NCBI GenBank assembly: GCA_038223055.1
Contig: JBBRHF010000023.1
Location: 1-31,460, forward strand
Origin: JBBRHF01 sp038223055
GTDB taxonomy: Bacteria; Actinomycetota; Actinomycetes; JACCUZ01
DNA: 31,460 nt
Direction of reading: 5' to 3'
The notes under the pieces were generated by a model, which saw only the letters and a list, made by a program, of their open reading frames with translations, ran no database searches and was not told the DNA's origin. Of this stretch, positions 8,468 through 15,729 are shown piece after piece; position 1 is the stretch's first letter; each line of letters starts with the position of its first letter. The translations under genes were made by a program, and so were the position numbers.

Positions 8468-9087
8468 TCCGCGTCCTGCTGGTCGATGACCACAAGCTGG
8501 TGCGGGCCGGTTTGCAGTCCCTGGTCGACTCCGCCGCGGACCTGACCGTCGTGGGCGCGGCTTCCGACGGCGAGGAGGCCGTGCGTCTGGTTGCCGAGCT
8601 CGACCCGGACGTCGTGCTGATGGATTTGTCCATGCCGGGCATGGACGGCCTCGAGGCGACCCGGCGGATCAGCGCGCGCCATCCCGACGTGCAGGTGCTG
8701 GTGCTGACCTCGTTCTCCGACGGTGACCGGGTGCGCGGTGCTCTCGATGCCGGCGCCGTGGGTTACCTGCTCAAGGACGCCGACCCGCAGGAGCTGCTCG
8801 ACGGCGTCCGGGCCGTCATCCGCGGCGAGTCCCCCCTAGACGCACGGGCCGCCCGGGCGATGCTGCAGGTGCGCCCCGCCGCCCGCGGCGATGACCTCAC
8901 CGACCGCGAGCGCGAGGTGCTGGAGCTGATCACCCGTGGGATGGCCAACAAGCAGATCGCCCACGCCTTGAACATCAGCGAGCGCACGGTCAAGGCCCAT
9001 GTCGGCAGCATCTTCCAGCGCATCGGCGTCGCCGACCGCACGTCGGCTGCCATGTGGGCCGAACGCAACCTGCGCCCCCAGCAGTAG
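8464..9087 (+). CDS. NarL/FixJ-family response regulator
   Basis: 207 residues. The receiver domain has the acidic pair D8-D9, phospho-acceptor D54 in LMDLSMPGMDG, Thr/Ser at LTSFS and Lys in LLKDAD. The C-terminal LuxR-type helix-turn-helix spans about 142-200 (LTDREREVLELITRGMANKQ, then ISERTVKAHV). The GTG start overlaps the kinase stop, so the two are a cognate pair. It ends 15 bp from the stop of the convergent kinase-fold gene. Targets are unknown; the flanking glycan operons are the first place to look. Confidence 0.95.
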   Translation: MIRVLLVDDHKLVRAGLQSLVDSAADLTVVGAASDGEEAVRLVAELDPDVVLMDLSMPGMDGLEATRRISARHPDVQVLVLTSFSDGDRVRGALDAGAVGYLLKDADPQELLDGVRAVIRGESPLDARAARAMLQVRPAARGDDLTDREREVLELITRGMANKQIAHALNISERTVKAHVGSIFQRIGVADRTSAAMWAERNLRPQQ

Positions 9088-9102
9088 CCGCCGGTCCGGC
9101 GG
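9088..9102. terminator. Hairpin filling the gap between two convergent stop codons
   Basis: CCGCC-GGTCC-GGCGG occupies exactly the 15 bp between the TAG at 9085-9087 (+) and the TCA at 9103-9105 (stop of the minus gene). It reads as the same hairpin from either strand. There is no U tract, so bidirectional termination is only plausible. Confidence 0.35.
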
Positions 9103-10053
9103 TCAACCCAGGCGAGCCGCGGCGCGGGCGAGCAGGTCCTCCACGTCTAGGGGGCCACCCGACGTACCCAGCCGGTGTCGCTTGGCCGCCATCCGCAGGA
9201 AGGTCAGTGCCTCGTACGACGCCAGCCGGCCCAGTACCGAGGGGTCGCCGCCCCGCGCGTAGCCGGCCCGCACGGCGTCTCGGGCGTCCCGGCCGCGCTG
9301 TTTCCCCAGCCGCGTCTCGAGGTAGACCAGCAGGTTGGCCACGTCGAGGGCGGGGTCCCCGGGCGCGTGCAGATCCCAGTCCAGGACCGCGACTCGGTCA
9401 CCGCGGGCCACCAGCTGGCCCAGGTGCAGGTCACGGTGCAGCGGCACGGCGGCCACGCCCACCGGTTCACGAGCCAGGGCCTCGGCGTAGATGACCTCGA
9501 TCTGCCCCGCCTGCGCCGGTCGGGCCAGGGCCAGCCCGCCGGGGTCCGGCCGGCACAGGTCGCTCGCGTGCTCGGCCAGCCCGCGGGGAGCGCCCCAGCC
9601 GGGCGGCACGGCGAGCGAGTGCAGCACGGCCAGCGCCGCACCGGCTCGCTCGAGGTGGTGCGCGGCGTCCGACTCGAGCGCGAGCGCCCGGAAGGACGGC
9701 CCGTGCACCGTCTCCATCACCAGCAGCCGGAGCTCGGGATCCCAGCACAGCACCCCAGGTACGTCGAGCGCGCCGCGGCCGGACCGGGCCACCAGGGCGG
9801 CAAGGTCGCGCATCGCGGCGAAGGTGGCGGCGCCCTCGTCGTCGGGGTAGGTCTTCGCGACGGCCGTCGCGACGGTCCGCCCAGCCCGGTCGGTGACGTC
9901 GTAGAGCACGACGAAGCGGTGGTCGGCCGAGTGACTCAGGAGCTCCGCGGTCCAGGCCAGTCCCGCGTCGAGGCCCAATGCCGCGAGAGTGACCGCGGCG
10001 CCGGCTGCGAGGTCGGGCCGGGCGACCGCCTCGCCGGCCGGCACCGCGCTCAC
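9103..10053 (-). CDS. APH-like phosphotransferase-fold protein (third of three)
   Basis: 316 residues, starting at GTG 10053, which overlaps the upstream glycosyltransferase stop (GTGA). VAKTYPDDEG near 68 looks like the ATP-binding Lys region and LLVMETVHGPSF the hinge. The catalytic loop is HRDLHLGQ (H206, D208) with Gln213 in place of the usual Asn, and VLDWDLH (D225, D227) binds metal. This HRDxHxxQ form occurs in some kinase-fold families, so activity is plausible. It is the last gene of the five-gene minus-strand operon and mirrors the kinase-fold genes at the end of the plus-strand operon. The likely substrate is a sugar or lipid-linked intermediate (inference). Confidence 0.78.
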   Translation of the reverse strand: MSAVPAGEAVARPDLAAGAAVTLAALGLDAGLAWTAELLSHSADHRFVVLYDVTDRAGRTVATAVAKTYPDDEGAATFAAMRDLAALVARSGRGALDVPGVLCWDPELRLLVMETVHGPSFRALALESDAAHHLERAGAALAVLHSLAVPPGWGAPRGLAEHASDLCRPDPGGLALARPAQAGQIEVIYAEALAREPVGVAAVPLHRDLHLGQLVARGDRVAVLDWDLHAPGDPALDVANLLVYLETRLGKQRGRDARDAVRAGYARGGDPSVLGRLASYEALTFLRMAAKRHRLGTSGGPLDVEDLLARAAARLG

Positions 10054-11111
10054 GGCCGCGGTGCCGCGCCCGGCCGCGGAACCAGCTCGAGCACCGCCTC
10101 CGCCGCCGCCCGGTTGCCGGTCTGCAGGTCGTCGCGCGCATAGCGTCCCCGCACCCCCGCCAGCCACGCCGGGTCACCGGCGAGCCCCGCGATCACCGCC
10201 GCGGCCTCCCCGGGTGGCGTCTCCACCAGAACTCGCGCCAGCCCGCGGCGCTCGAGGTCGCGCACCCGACCCTCCTGGTCGTCCCATGACCGCAGGCTGG
10301 GCAGGAACACGGCGGGGACTTGCGCGATGCGCACCTCCAGCACCGTGTTGTAGCCGCCCTCGGCCACCACGAGGTCCGAGGCCGCGAGCAGGTCCACCAG
10401 CGCAGGGTCGAACGACACCTCGCGGGCACCGGGGACCGTCGCGGCGGTGCCGGTGAAGTTCGGACCGCGGACCACCACATGGCGTACGTCATTTTGCCGC
10501 GCCGTCAGCTCGGCCTGCAGGCACGCGGCCGTTGCGAGAAAGGCCTCGGCCTGCTCCTGGAACCCGCCGCCGCCCACGGTGGACGTGACGAGGAACCGGC
10601 CAGCCGCGTCGTAGCGCTCGCGGGCCAGCGCCACACCTTCGGCCGAGGGGCGGCGGGCGATCGGCCCGACGAACCGGCACCGCTGCACCAGGTCCGGCGG
10701 CACGTCGTAGCCGAAGTCCGCCCGGGTGTGCGGCACGACGATGAGGGCCACATCGCGCAGGACCGGGCTGTCCATGACCTCGCGCTGGCGCTCGGGCAGG
10801 GACCGGCGCATGACGTAGACGGCGGCGGCGGTGCCGATGCGGACCTCATCGGGCAGGGCCGTATCGTGCACGATGACATGCGGCGCGAGCAGTTCGGCGC
10901 CGACCACGGCCGGCGGTCGGGGGTCCTCGGCGTCGACCACCACGACCTCGAATTCCGCGCCGACCACGTCCGGCACCGCGCCGCCCCGGGACACGAACAC
11001 GCACTGGGCGCCGGGGTCGATCGCCCGGATCTCGCGGGCGACGTTGAGCCCCCGCATGACGTGGCCCAGCCCACGGCGGCCGGGCACGCTGAACAGCACC
11101 CGGGCGCTCAC
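10050..11111 (-). CDS. Second MurG-like glycosyltransferase
   Basis: 353 residues from GTG 11111, overlapping the heparinase-like gene stop by 4 nt. GLGHVMRG near H17 is the N-terminal glycine loop; VTSTVGGGGF marks the second domain, and EGGYNTVLEV (Y254) followed by a Pro-Ala-Val-Phe-Leu-Pro strand is the MurG-type donor site. It is related in motif layout to the gene at 1302-2531 (GLGHLRRN, GYNTVSE) but differs widely elsewhere. It probably acts at the inner membrane face on a nucleotide sugar; acceptor unknown. It is fourth of five genes in a coupled minus-strand operon. Confidence 0.82.
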   Translation of the reverse strand: MSARVLFSVPGRRGLGHVMRGLNVAREIRAIDPGAQCVFVSRGGAVPDVVGAEFEVVVVDAEDPRPPAVVGAELLAPHVIVHDTALPDEVRIGTAAAVYVMRRSLPERQREVMDSPVLRDVALIVVPHTRADFGYDVPPDLVQRCRFVGPIARRPSAEGVALARERYDAAGRFLVTSTVGGGGFQEQAEAFLATAACLQAELTARQNDVRHVVVRGPNFTGTAATVPGAREVSFDPALVDLLAASDLVVAEGGYNTVLEVRIAQVPAVFLPSLRSWDDQEGRVRDLERRGLARVLVETPPGEAAAVIAGLAGDPAWLAGVRGRYARDDLQTGNRAAAEAVLELVPRPGAAPRP

Positions 11112-13102
11112 GCCGACCACTCCAGCGCCGTCCACTCCAGGGCCGTCCCCGACGACAACGGCACGGGCGCGCCGTCCACGATCACCTCGCGGACGCCCTC
11201 ACCGGCGACGTGCCCGGCCCGCCCGTCCGCATCGCGTCGCACCAGCGCCCAGGCGCCGTCCAGGGTGACACCGTGGCCGGTGATGCGCTCGCCGGTGCTC
11301 ATCAGCAGGACGTCCTCGAACGGCACGCCGGCGTCGACACCGCGGATCCGCACTGCGAGTCCCTCGGGGGTTTCGACCCGGTCCACCCGGCGTACGTCGG
11401 GCCCGCTGCGCGCGGCCAGGGTCGTCACGAACCACGCGTCGGGAACCCCCGACGCGGCCACGCTGAGCACGGCGCCCGGCTCCTTGACGCCGTAGACGGT
11501 GGATACCCAGTCCTGGAGCAGCCGGGCGGTCGCGCCGGGCGGCGGCGCACACGTCACGACGCAGCACGGGGCCCGCACCCGCAGCAGCCCGCTGGCCGGT
11601 GCCTGGGTGTCGCGCTCGAGCTCGGCCGCGAGGTCGGGCAGGTGTAGCCGCAGTTCATAGTTATGGCCCTGGCCGTCGCCGCTGCGAAGGCGGTCCACCA
11701 GCACGACGTAGCGCCGCTCCGGGAACACCACCGTGCGCCGGTGCAGGGGCGCGTATTCCTGGCTGCGCGCGGTCCCCGCCGCCCAGTCGGTGCGCACCCC
11801 CGTGTGCTGGACCGCGTCGACGATCTCGGCCGCGGGGCCGTGCTTGGTGCGGGACAGGTAGCGGGTCTGGTCCAGCCCGTCGACGGTGACCGTGTTGTGG
11901 GCCGCGGTCGACTTGAAGTGGTGGCGCCAGTCGCGGCCGTGCTCGTCGGGCTCGGAGGAGTAGGTGAAGCGGCCCGGGTCGACCAGCGCCGGCCCGCCGT
12001 CGGCGTAGTAGGTGACCGAGAGCAGGTCGTAGTGGCTGTGACTGCCTTCGCCGAGCACCGCGGTGTCGAACACGAGGTGCGAGCGGGCGGCCTGCGAGGC
12101 CGCGTCGTGCCCCCAGCCGTCGGTGAGCACGACGTAGCCGCTGGCCGCGAACCGGCGCGACGGCTCTGCGGGAGGCTGGCCGTGCTCCCCGAGGCTTGCG
12201 CCGTAGCGCAGCTGCTCGTCGTCGTACAGCAGGCTGCCGCGCCGGAGCAGGTCGCGGTGGTCGCCGGTGTCGGAGTCGCCGAGGAGAGGGATGGTTGCGT
12301 CGGGCCACTGCAGCCACAGCGACCAGCGCAGCGCCTCGTGCACCCGCTGGCGCAGCGCCGGGTCGACGCCGATCCCGTTGCGGTCGCACAGCTCGAGAAA
12401 GCCGACCGCGGTCTCGGTGACCAGCTGGTGGTAGTGGGTGGACATCTCGATGTGCACGCCGTCGGGGCCGACCTCCGCGAGCAGGTTGCGGGTTAGCTCG
12501 GTGACGGCGAGGGTCCGCAGGCTCGTGTCCTCGTCCACCTCGGGCAGCAGCACGGCGGCCAGCGCCACGGCGTAGAGCTCGAAGGTGCGGTGGTTGCGCA
12601 CCGGCTTGAGGTGGCCGGAGACGTAGCGTGCCTCCTCGCCGAGGCGGGTCACCAGGCGGGCCAGCAGGGCCGGGTCGAGGTGGCCCTGCCAGGGTGCGGC
12701 AGGCAGCAGGGACAGGGCCCAGACCCAGCTCTCGATCCGCTTGGCTTCGACCTGCGCGTCGCTGTTGACGACGAATCCGGTGCCCATCTCGTCCAGCCAG
12801 GCGGTCACCAGCCGGGACCAGGTGTCGATGAACGTCGGGTCCCCGGTCACCGTCGCCGCGTGCACCAGATGCACCGCCCAGTAGTGCTTGTGCTGGGCGA
12901 TCTGCCACTCCTTGTCGCGGCTCGGGTTGCGCGCGAAGGAGAAGTTCGAGCCCAGGTCGTAGTCCTCGCTGACGAGACGGAACCGCCCGGCCCGGACTCG
13001 CTCGGCGTCGGCGAGCGCCGCCGCGCCGAGGGGCGGGAAGTCCGGGTAGGCCGGCGCCCCGGCCCCCAGCAGGCGATGCACGGGAACGTCGGCCGCGCTC
13101 AC
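11108..13102 (-). CDS. Heparinase II/III-like protein without a signal peptide
   Basis: 664 residues with the two-part layout of heparinase II/III and alginate-lyase-like enzymes: an alpha-helical toroid (about 40-330) with NHRTFELYAVALA and MSTHYHQL (H223, H225), then beta-sheet domains with GSHSHYDLLS (H355, H357) and FKSTAAHNTV. Such enzymes cleave uronic-acid-containing polysaccharides by beta-elimination, usually outside the cytoplasm. Here the N-terminus (MSAADVPVHRLLGAG) has no signal peptide, and the GTG start overlaps the upstream GT4 stop (TGA), so a longer exported form is unlikely. The enzyme may act on an internal glycan, leave by another route, or serve as a non-lytic glycan-handling protein. 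The last residues repeat (ALEWTALEWSA). Confidence 0.85.
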   Translation of the reverse strand: MSAADVPVHRLLGAGAPAYPDFPPLGAAALADAERVRAGRFRLVSEDYDLGSNFSFARNPSRDKEWQIAQHKHYWAVHLVHAATVTGDPTFIDTWSRLVTAWLDEMGTGFVVNSDAQVEAKRIESWVWALSLLPAAPWQGHLDPALLARLVTRLGEEARYVSGHLKPVRNHRTFELYAVALAAVLLPEVDEDTSLRTLAVTELTRNLLAEVGPDGVHIEMSTHYHQLVTETAVGFLELCDRNGIGVDPALRQRVHEALRWSLWLQWPDATIPLLGDSDTGDHRDLLRRGSLLYDDEQLRYGASLGEHGQPPAEPSRRFAASGYVVLTDGWGHDAASQAARSHLVFDTAVLGEGSHSHYDLLSVTYYADGGPALVDPGRFTYSSEPDEHGRDWRHHFKSTAAHNTVTVDGLDQTRYLSRTKHGPAAEIVDAVQHTGVRTDWAAGTARSQEYAPLHRRTVVFPERRYVVLVDRLRSGDGQGHNYELRLHLPDLAAELERDTQAPASGLLRVRAPCCVVTCAPPPGATARLLQDWVSTVYGVKEPGAVLSVAASGVPDAWFVTTLAARSGPDVRRVDRVETPEGLAVRIRGVDAGVPFEDVLLMSTGERITGHGVTLDGAWALVRRDADGRAGHVAGEGVREVIVDGAPVPLSSGTALEWTALEWSA
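11117..11146 (-). repeat. 15-bp duplication at the heparinase-like gene 3' end
   Basis: CCACTCCAGCGCCGT at 11117-11131 is repeated with one change at 11132-11146. It encodes the ALEWT/ALEWS doublet at the protein C-terminus. Confidence 0.8.
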
Positions 13103-14301
13103 GGCGGGCCGTGCTGGGTGGAGTCGTGAGGGGTGGAGCCGTGCGGGGTGGTGGACTCGGCCAGCAGGCCGTGCAGGAGGCCGACGTTGCGGGCCAGGTC
13201 GAAGCGCTCCTCGACCCGCGTGCGTGCGTTGCCGGCCAGATGCTGGCGCAGCGACTCGTCGGCCAGCATCCGCTCGAGTGCGGCGGCCGTCGCGGCCGGG
13301 TCCCCGGGGGCCACCAGGCGCCCGGACACGCCGTCCTGCACCATCTCCGGGATGCCGGAGACGGTGGTCGAGAGGACGGGGGTGCCGAGGGCCATGGCCT
13401 CCAGGATGACAGTCGGCAGGGCGTCTCGGTCACCGTCGGGTGCGATCACGCTCGGCAGGACGAAGACCGAGGCCCGCCGGAGCAGGCCGAGCACGCCCTC
13501 GTGGTCGCGGCTGCCGACCAGGTCGACGACGCCGTCGAGCCCGGCGGCGTCGATCTGCGCGGCGAGTTCGGCGCGCAGCGGCCCCTCTCCGACAATCACG
13601 GCGCGCACGTCGCGGCCGGTCGCGCGGACCCGTCGTACGGCTTCGATCAGCACGTCGTGGCCCTTCTTCGCCACCAGACGCCCGGCGCCGACCACGAGTC
13701 CGGGGTCGCGGCCGGCGGACTCGGCAGGGGCGTGCAAGCGGGTGAGGTCGACCCCGTTGTAGAGGCGTACGACGCGCGCGGTGCGCCCGTGCTGGGCCAG
13801 CAGCGCTTCGAGGTGGCGGCGGTTGTCCTCGGTGACGGTCACCACGAACCGGGCGCCGACCATCAGCTCGACCAGGGCGGCTGGGTCGACCCCGTCGCGG
13901 TAGATGTCGGTGGCATGGGCGGTGACGCTGTAGGTCAGCCCCGCATCCGGGGCCACCCGGGCGGCGGCGCCGGCTGCCCAGCCGGCGAAGTGCGAGTGCA
14001 GGTGGGTCGCGCCCAGCTCGAGCGCGAGGCCGGTGATCTCGGCGTCCGCAGCCGTGGGGTCGTCGTGCAGCGCCGCCGGGTCGCCCAGATAGCGAACGGG
14101 CGCGCGCAGGCCCTGGATCGGCGCGGCGCTGGCGTCGCTGGGGCCGTTGCGGGCGATCACGGCGAGCCGCGCGCCCTGCCGTTCCAGCTCGCACAGCTCC
14201 GCGGCGACGAACGTCTGGGTCAGCTGCGGGAACCGCTTGAGCAGGTAGCACCAGGTGCCATCGGACCGGGTGCTATCGGGGCGGGTGTCGGCGCGGGGCA
14301 C
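13099..14301 (-). CDS. Family 4 (GT4) glycosyltransferase
   Basis: 400 residues, GTG start at 14301, six bases after the stop of the upstream RimK-like gene. The N-terminal domain holds FPQLTQTFVAAEL, typical of exopolysaccharide glycosyltransferases, and HLHSHFAGWA. The C-terminal domain has VGAGRLVAKKGHDVL (from 204), VGEGPLRAEL, and a PTVILEAMALGTPVLST segment carrying the conserved donor-site Glu. GT4 enzymes are retaining transferases acting on nucleotide sugars at the inner membrane face. The tail carries 5-residue repeats (TTPHG, STPHD, STQHG) from a 15-bp repeat that looks dispensable. Its stop overlaps the heparinase-like start. The FPQLTQTF motif supports a polysaccharide role. Confidence 0.9.
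   Translation of the reverse strand: MPRADTRPDSTRSDGTWCYLLKRFPQLTQTFVAAELCELERQGARLAVIARNGPSDASAAPIQGLRAPVRYLGDPAALHDDPTAADAEITGLALELGATHLHSHFAGWAAGAAARVAPDAGLTYSVTAHATDIYRDGVDPAALVELMVGARFVVTVTEDNRRHLEALLAQHGRTARVVRLYNGVDLTRLHAPAESAGRDPGLVVGAGRLVAKKGHDVLIEAVRRVRATGRDVRAVIVGEGPLRAELAAQIDAAGLDGVVDLVGSRDHEGVLGLLRRASVFVLPSVIAPDGDRDALPTVILEAMALGTPVLSTTVSGIPEMVQDGVSGRLVAPGDPAATAAALERMLADESLRQHLAGNARTRVEERFDLARNVGLLHGLLAESTTPHGSTPHDSTQHGPP
13117..13160 (-). repeat. 15-bp in-frame repeat at the GT4 3' end (3 units)
   Basis: Units GGTGGAGTCGTGAGG, GGTGGAGCCGTGCGG and a diverged third encode TTPHG-type pentapeptides at the end of the glycosyltransferase. Confidence 0.7.
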
Positions 14302-14307
14302 CTCAGC

Positions 14308-15231
14308 TCAGTGCAGCCGAGGGGCGCATACATTGGCGAGCACCCCGTCCGGCTGGTTGGGGGCGGCCTGCTGGTTGGGGGCGGCTGGCTTGGGGGCGGC
14401 CGTCCGCCCAGCCGGGCCCGGTTGGGATCCTGGCTGGGACCACGGCTGGGAGCCGCGGCACTGGACCAGGTCGGCGATCATCGCGTCCGCGCCGGACATC
14501 GCTTCGTAGTCGGGAAAGGCGTGCACGCCGGTCACCATCGGACCGGCCGCTGTGCCGACGAGGTCGATCTGATAGAGGTCGAGACCGAGCACGCCGGCCA
14601 CATAGAGCGCCAGCGACTCGAGCTCGGGGGTGAGGACGGGTGAACCGCCCCCCGGCGTGCGGGGGGGTTGACGCCGGGGGGCGGTCCAGACATGGGCTCC
14701 GACGCCGACCAGGGTGACGTCGAAGGAGGGCTGCGCCGGGATGCGCTGCACGAGCGCGATGGCGCCGGTGCCGGTGAGGGCGGCAAGGTCGGCCGGGTTG
14801 CGAGCGATCTGGGGGCAACCGACGGGGTGGGCTGCGAGCTCATGCACGGCCAGCGGGAACGTGTCCGCCGGAAGGCCGGAGAGGGATCGCGGCCGGGCCA
14901 GCCAGGTCTCGGGCACCGGCACACCCGCGCGGGACAGGGCGAGCACCTGGGCCGAGCGGTCCGTGACGGTCGTGATCGCGTCCGGGCCGTTGACGACCGG
15001 GATGCCGTAGGACGTGAGCCAGCGCGCCAGGCTGACCAGCTCGGTGCTGCTGCCGCGGGTAAGCAGAACGTCGTAGCCGGTCCAGTGGCCAAGGTCGCCG
15101 AGTCGTGCGGCTACGCGTCCCGCGATGAGCAGGTCCACGGTGTGACCACGGTCACGCAGGGTGGTCACCGTCGCCATGGGCTGACGGCGGGTCACGAACT
15201 GGCTCTCGGTCAGAACGGCCACGCGTGCCAT
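14308..15231 (-). CDS. RimK-like ATP-grasp protein with degenerate catalytic motifs
   Basis: 307 residues from ATG 15231, chosen because GGAG sits 5 nt upstream; a GTG three codons earlier is in frame. The N-terminal pre-ATP-grasp domain (MARVAVLTESQF ... LLTRGSS ... VVNGPDAI) is followed by DRSAQVLALSRAGVPVPETW, as in RimK/glutathione-synthetase-like ligases. LFS-like order continues to GLDLYQIDLVGTAAGPMVTGV. However, the usual Lys-bearing strand (FPVVVKP type) reads FPLAVHELA and the metal-binding ExN reads GVHAFPDY. ATP binding or catalysis may therefore be lost or altered. The last ~50 residues are Pro/Gln/Ala/Gly repeats. It heads the five-gene minus-strand operon. Possible roles are a ligase on a glycan or peptide, or a scaffold. 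Confidence 0.7.
   Translation of the reverse strand: MARVAVLTESQFVTRRQPMATVTTLRDRGHTVDLLIAGRVAARLGDLGHWTGYDVLLTRGSSTELVSLARWLTSYGIPVVNGPDAITTVTDRSAQVLALSRAGVPVPETWLARPRSLSGLPADTFPLAVHELAAHPVGCPQIARNPADLAALTGTGAIALVQRIPAQPSFDVTLVGVGAHVWTAPRRQPPRTPGGGSPVLTPELESLALYVAGVLGLDLYQIDLVGTAAGPMVTGVHAFPDYEAMSGADAMIADLVQCRGSQPWSQPGSQPGPAGRTAAPKPAAPNQQAAPNQPDGVLANVCAPRLH
14351..14400 (-). repeat. Repeat encoding the RimK-like protein tail
   Basis: CTGGTTGGGGGCGGC occurs at 14353-14367 and 14371-14385, with a third near-copy at 14385-14400. It encodes AAPNQ/AAPK-type residues near the C-terminus. A related GGCTGGGA-type repeat follows to about 14455. Confidence 0.7.
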
Positions 15232-15347
15232 CGGCTCCACCCCTTCCCGCCCTGTTTCGTGCTCGGACGGGTGACTGTTGCGACCCGACGCTGCCTAGAC
15301 TCGCTGGTCAGCGGCTCACCCGCAATCGGTCAACGGTCCTACGACTG

Positions 15348-15373
15348 GACATCCTCGCGTGACATCCTCGCGT
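15348..15373. repeat. 13-bp direct repeat in a 151-bp intergenic gap
   Basis: GACATCCTCGCGT occurs twice head to tail (15348-15360, 15361-15373). The gap 15232-15382 lies upstream of the minus-strand operon and downstream of the 15383-15691 gene, so it should hold the operon promoter, but I see no clear -10/-35. Confidence 0.7.
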
Positions 15374-15382
15374 GACAACGGC

Positions 15383-15691
15383 TCAGTCGGGCAGGGTCAG
15401 GACCCGCGCATGCAGGACGTGGCGCTGCTGCAGCGCTGCCCGCAGCGCCCGGTGCAGGCCGTCCTCGAGATAGAGCGAGCGGCGCCACTGCACGACGTGG
15501 GCGAACAGGTCGCCGAAGAAGGTCGAGTCCTCAGCCAGCAGGTCGCCGAGGTCGATGACCCGCTTGGTGGTCACCAGCTGATCCAACCGGACCTGGCTGG
15601 GCGCGACCTCACCCCACTGGCGCTGGGTGTACGCATGGTCGGGATAGGGCCGATGGTCTCCGACCGCCTGGAAGATCACCTGCACGAGCAT
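15383..15691 (-). CDS. Small protein of unknown function, 102 residues
   Basis: The frame gives a balanced, globular-looking 102-residue protein (MLVQVIFQAVGDHRPYPDHA at the start; RVIDLGDLLAEDSTFFGDLF in the middle; LRAALQQRHVLHAR near the end) without signal peptide or membrane helix. ATG at 15691 has a poor ribosome site and may be leaderless. It is divergent from the HerA-like gene with 38 bp between starts, so the two may share a control region. I do not recognise the family with confidence. Confidence 0.6.
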   Translation of the reverse strand: MLVQVIFQAVGDHRPYPDHAYTQRQWGEVAPSQVRLDQLVTTKRVIDLGDLLAEDSTFFGDLFAHVVQWRRSLYLEDGLHRALRAALQQRHVLHARVLTLPD

Positions 15692-15729
15692 AGGGTGACC
15701 CGCGACAACGAACCGGTCGAGGAGGCCAC

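Noticed and set aside
11661..13433. 590-residue minus-strand frame overlapping the heparinase-like and GT4 genes
   Set aside because: Arg/Pro-rich out-of-frame translation; the true genes in the neighbouring frame have conserved motifs.
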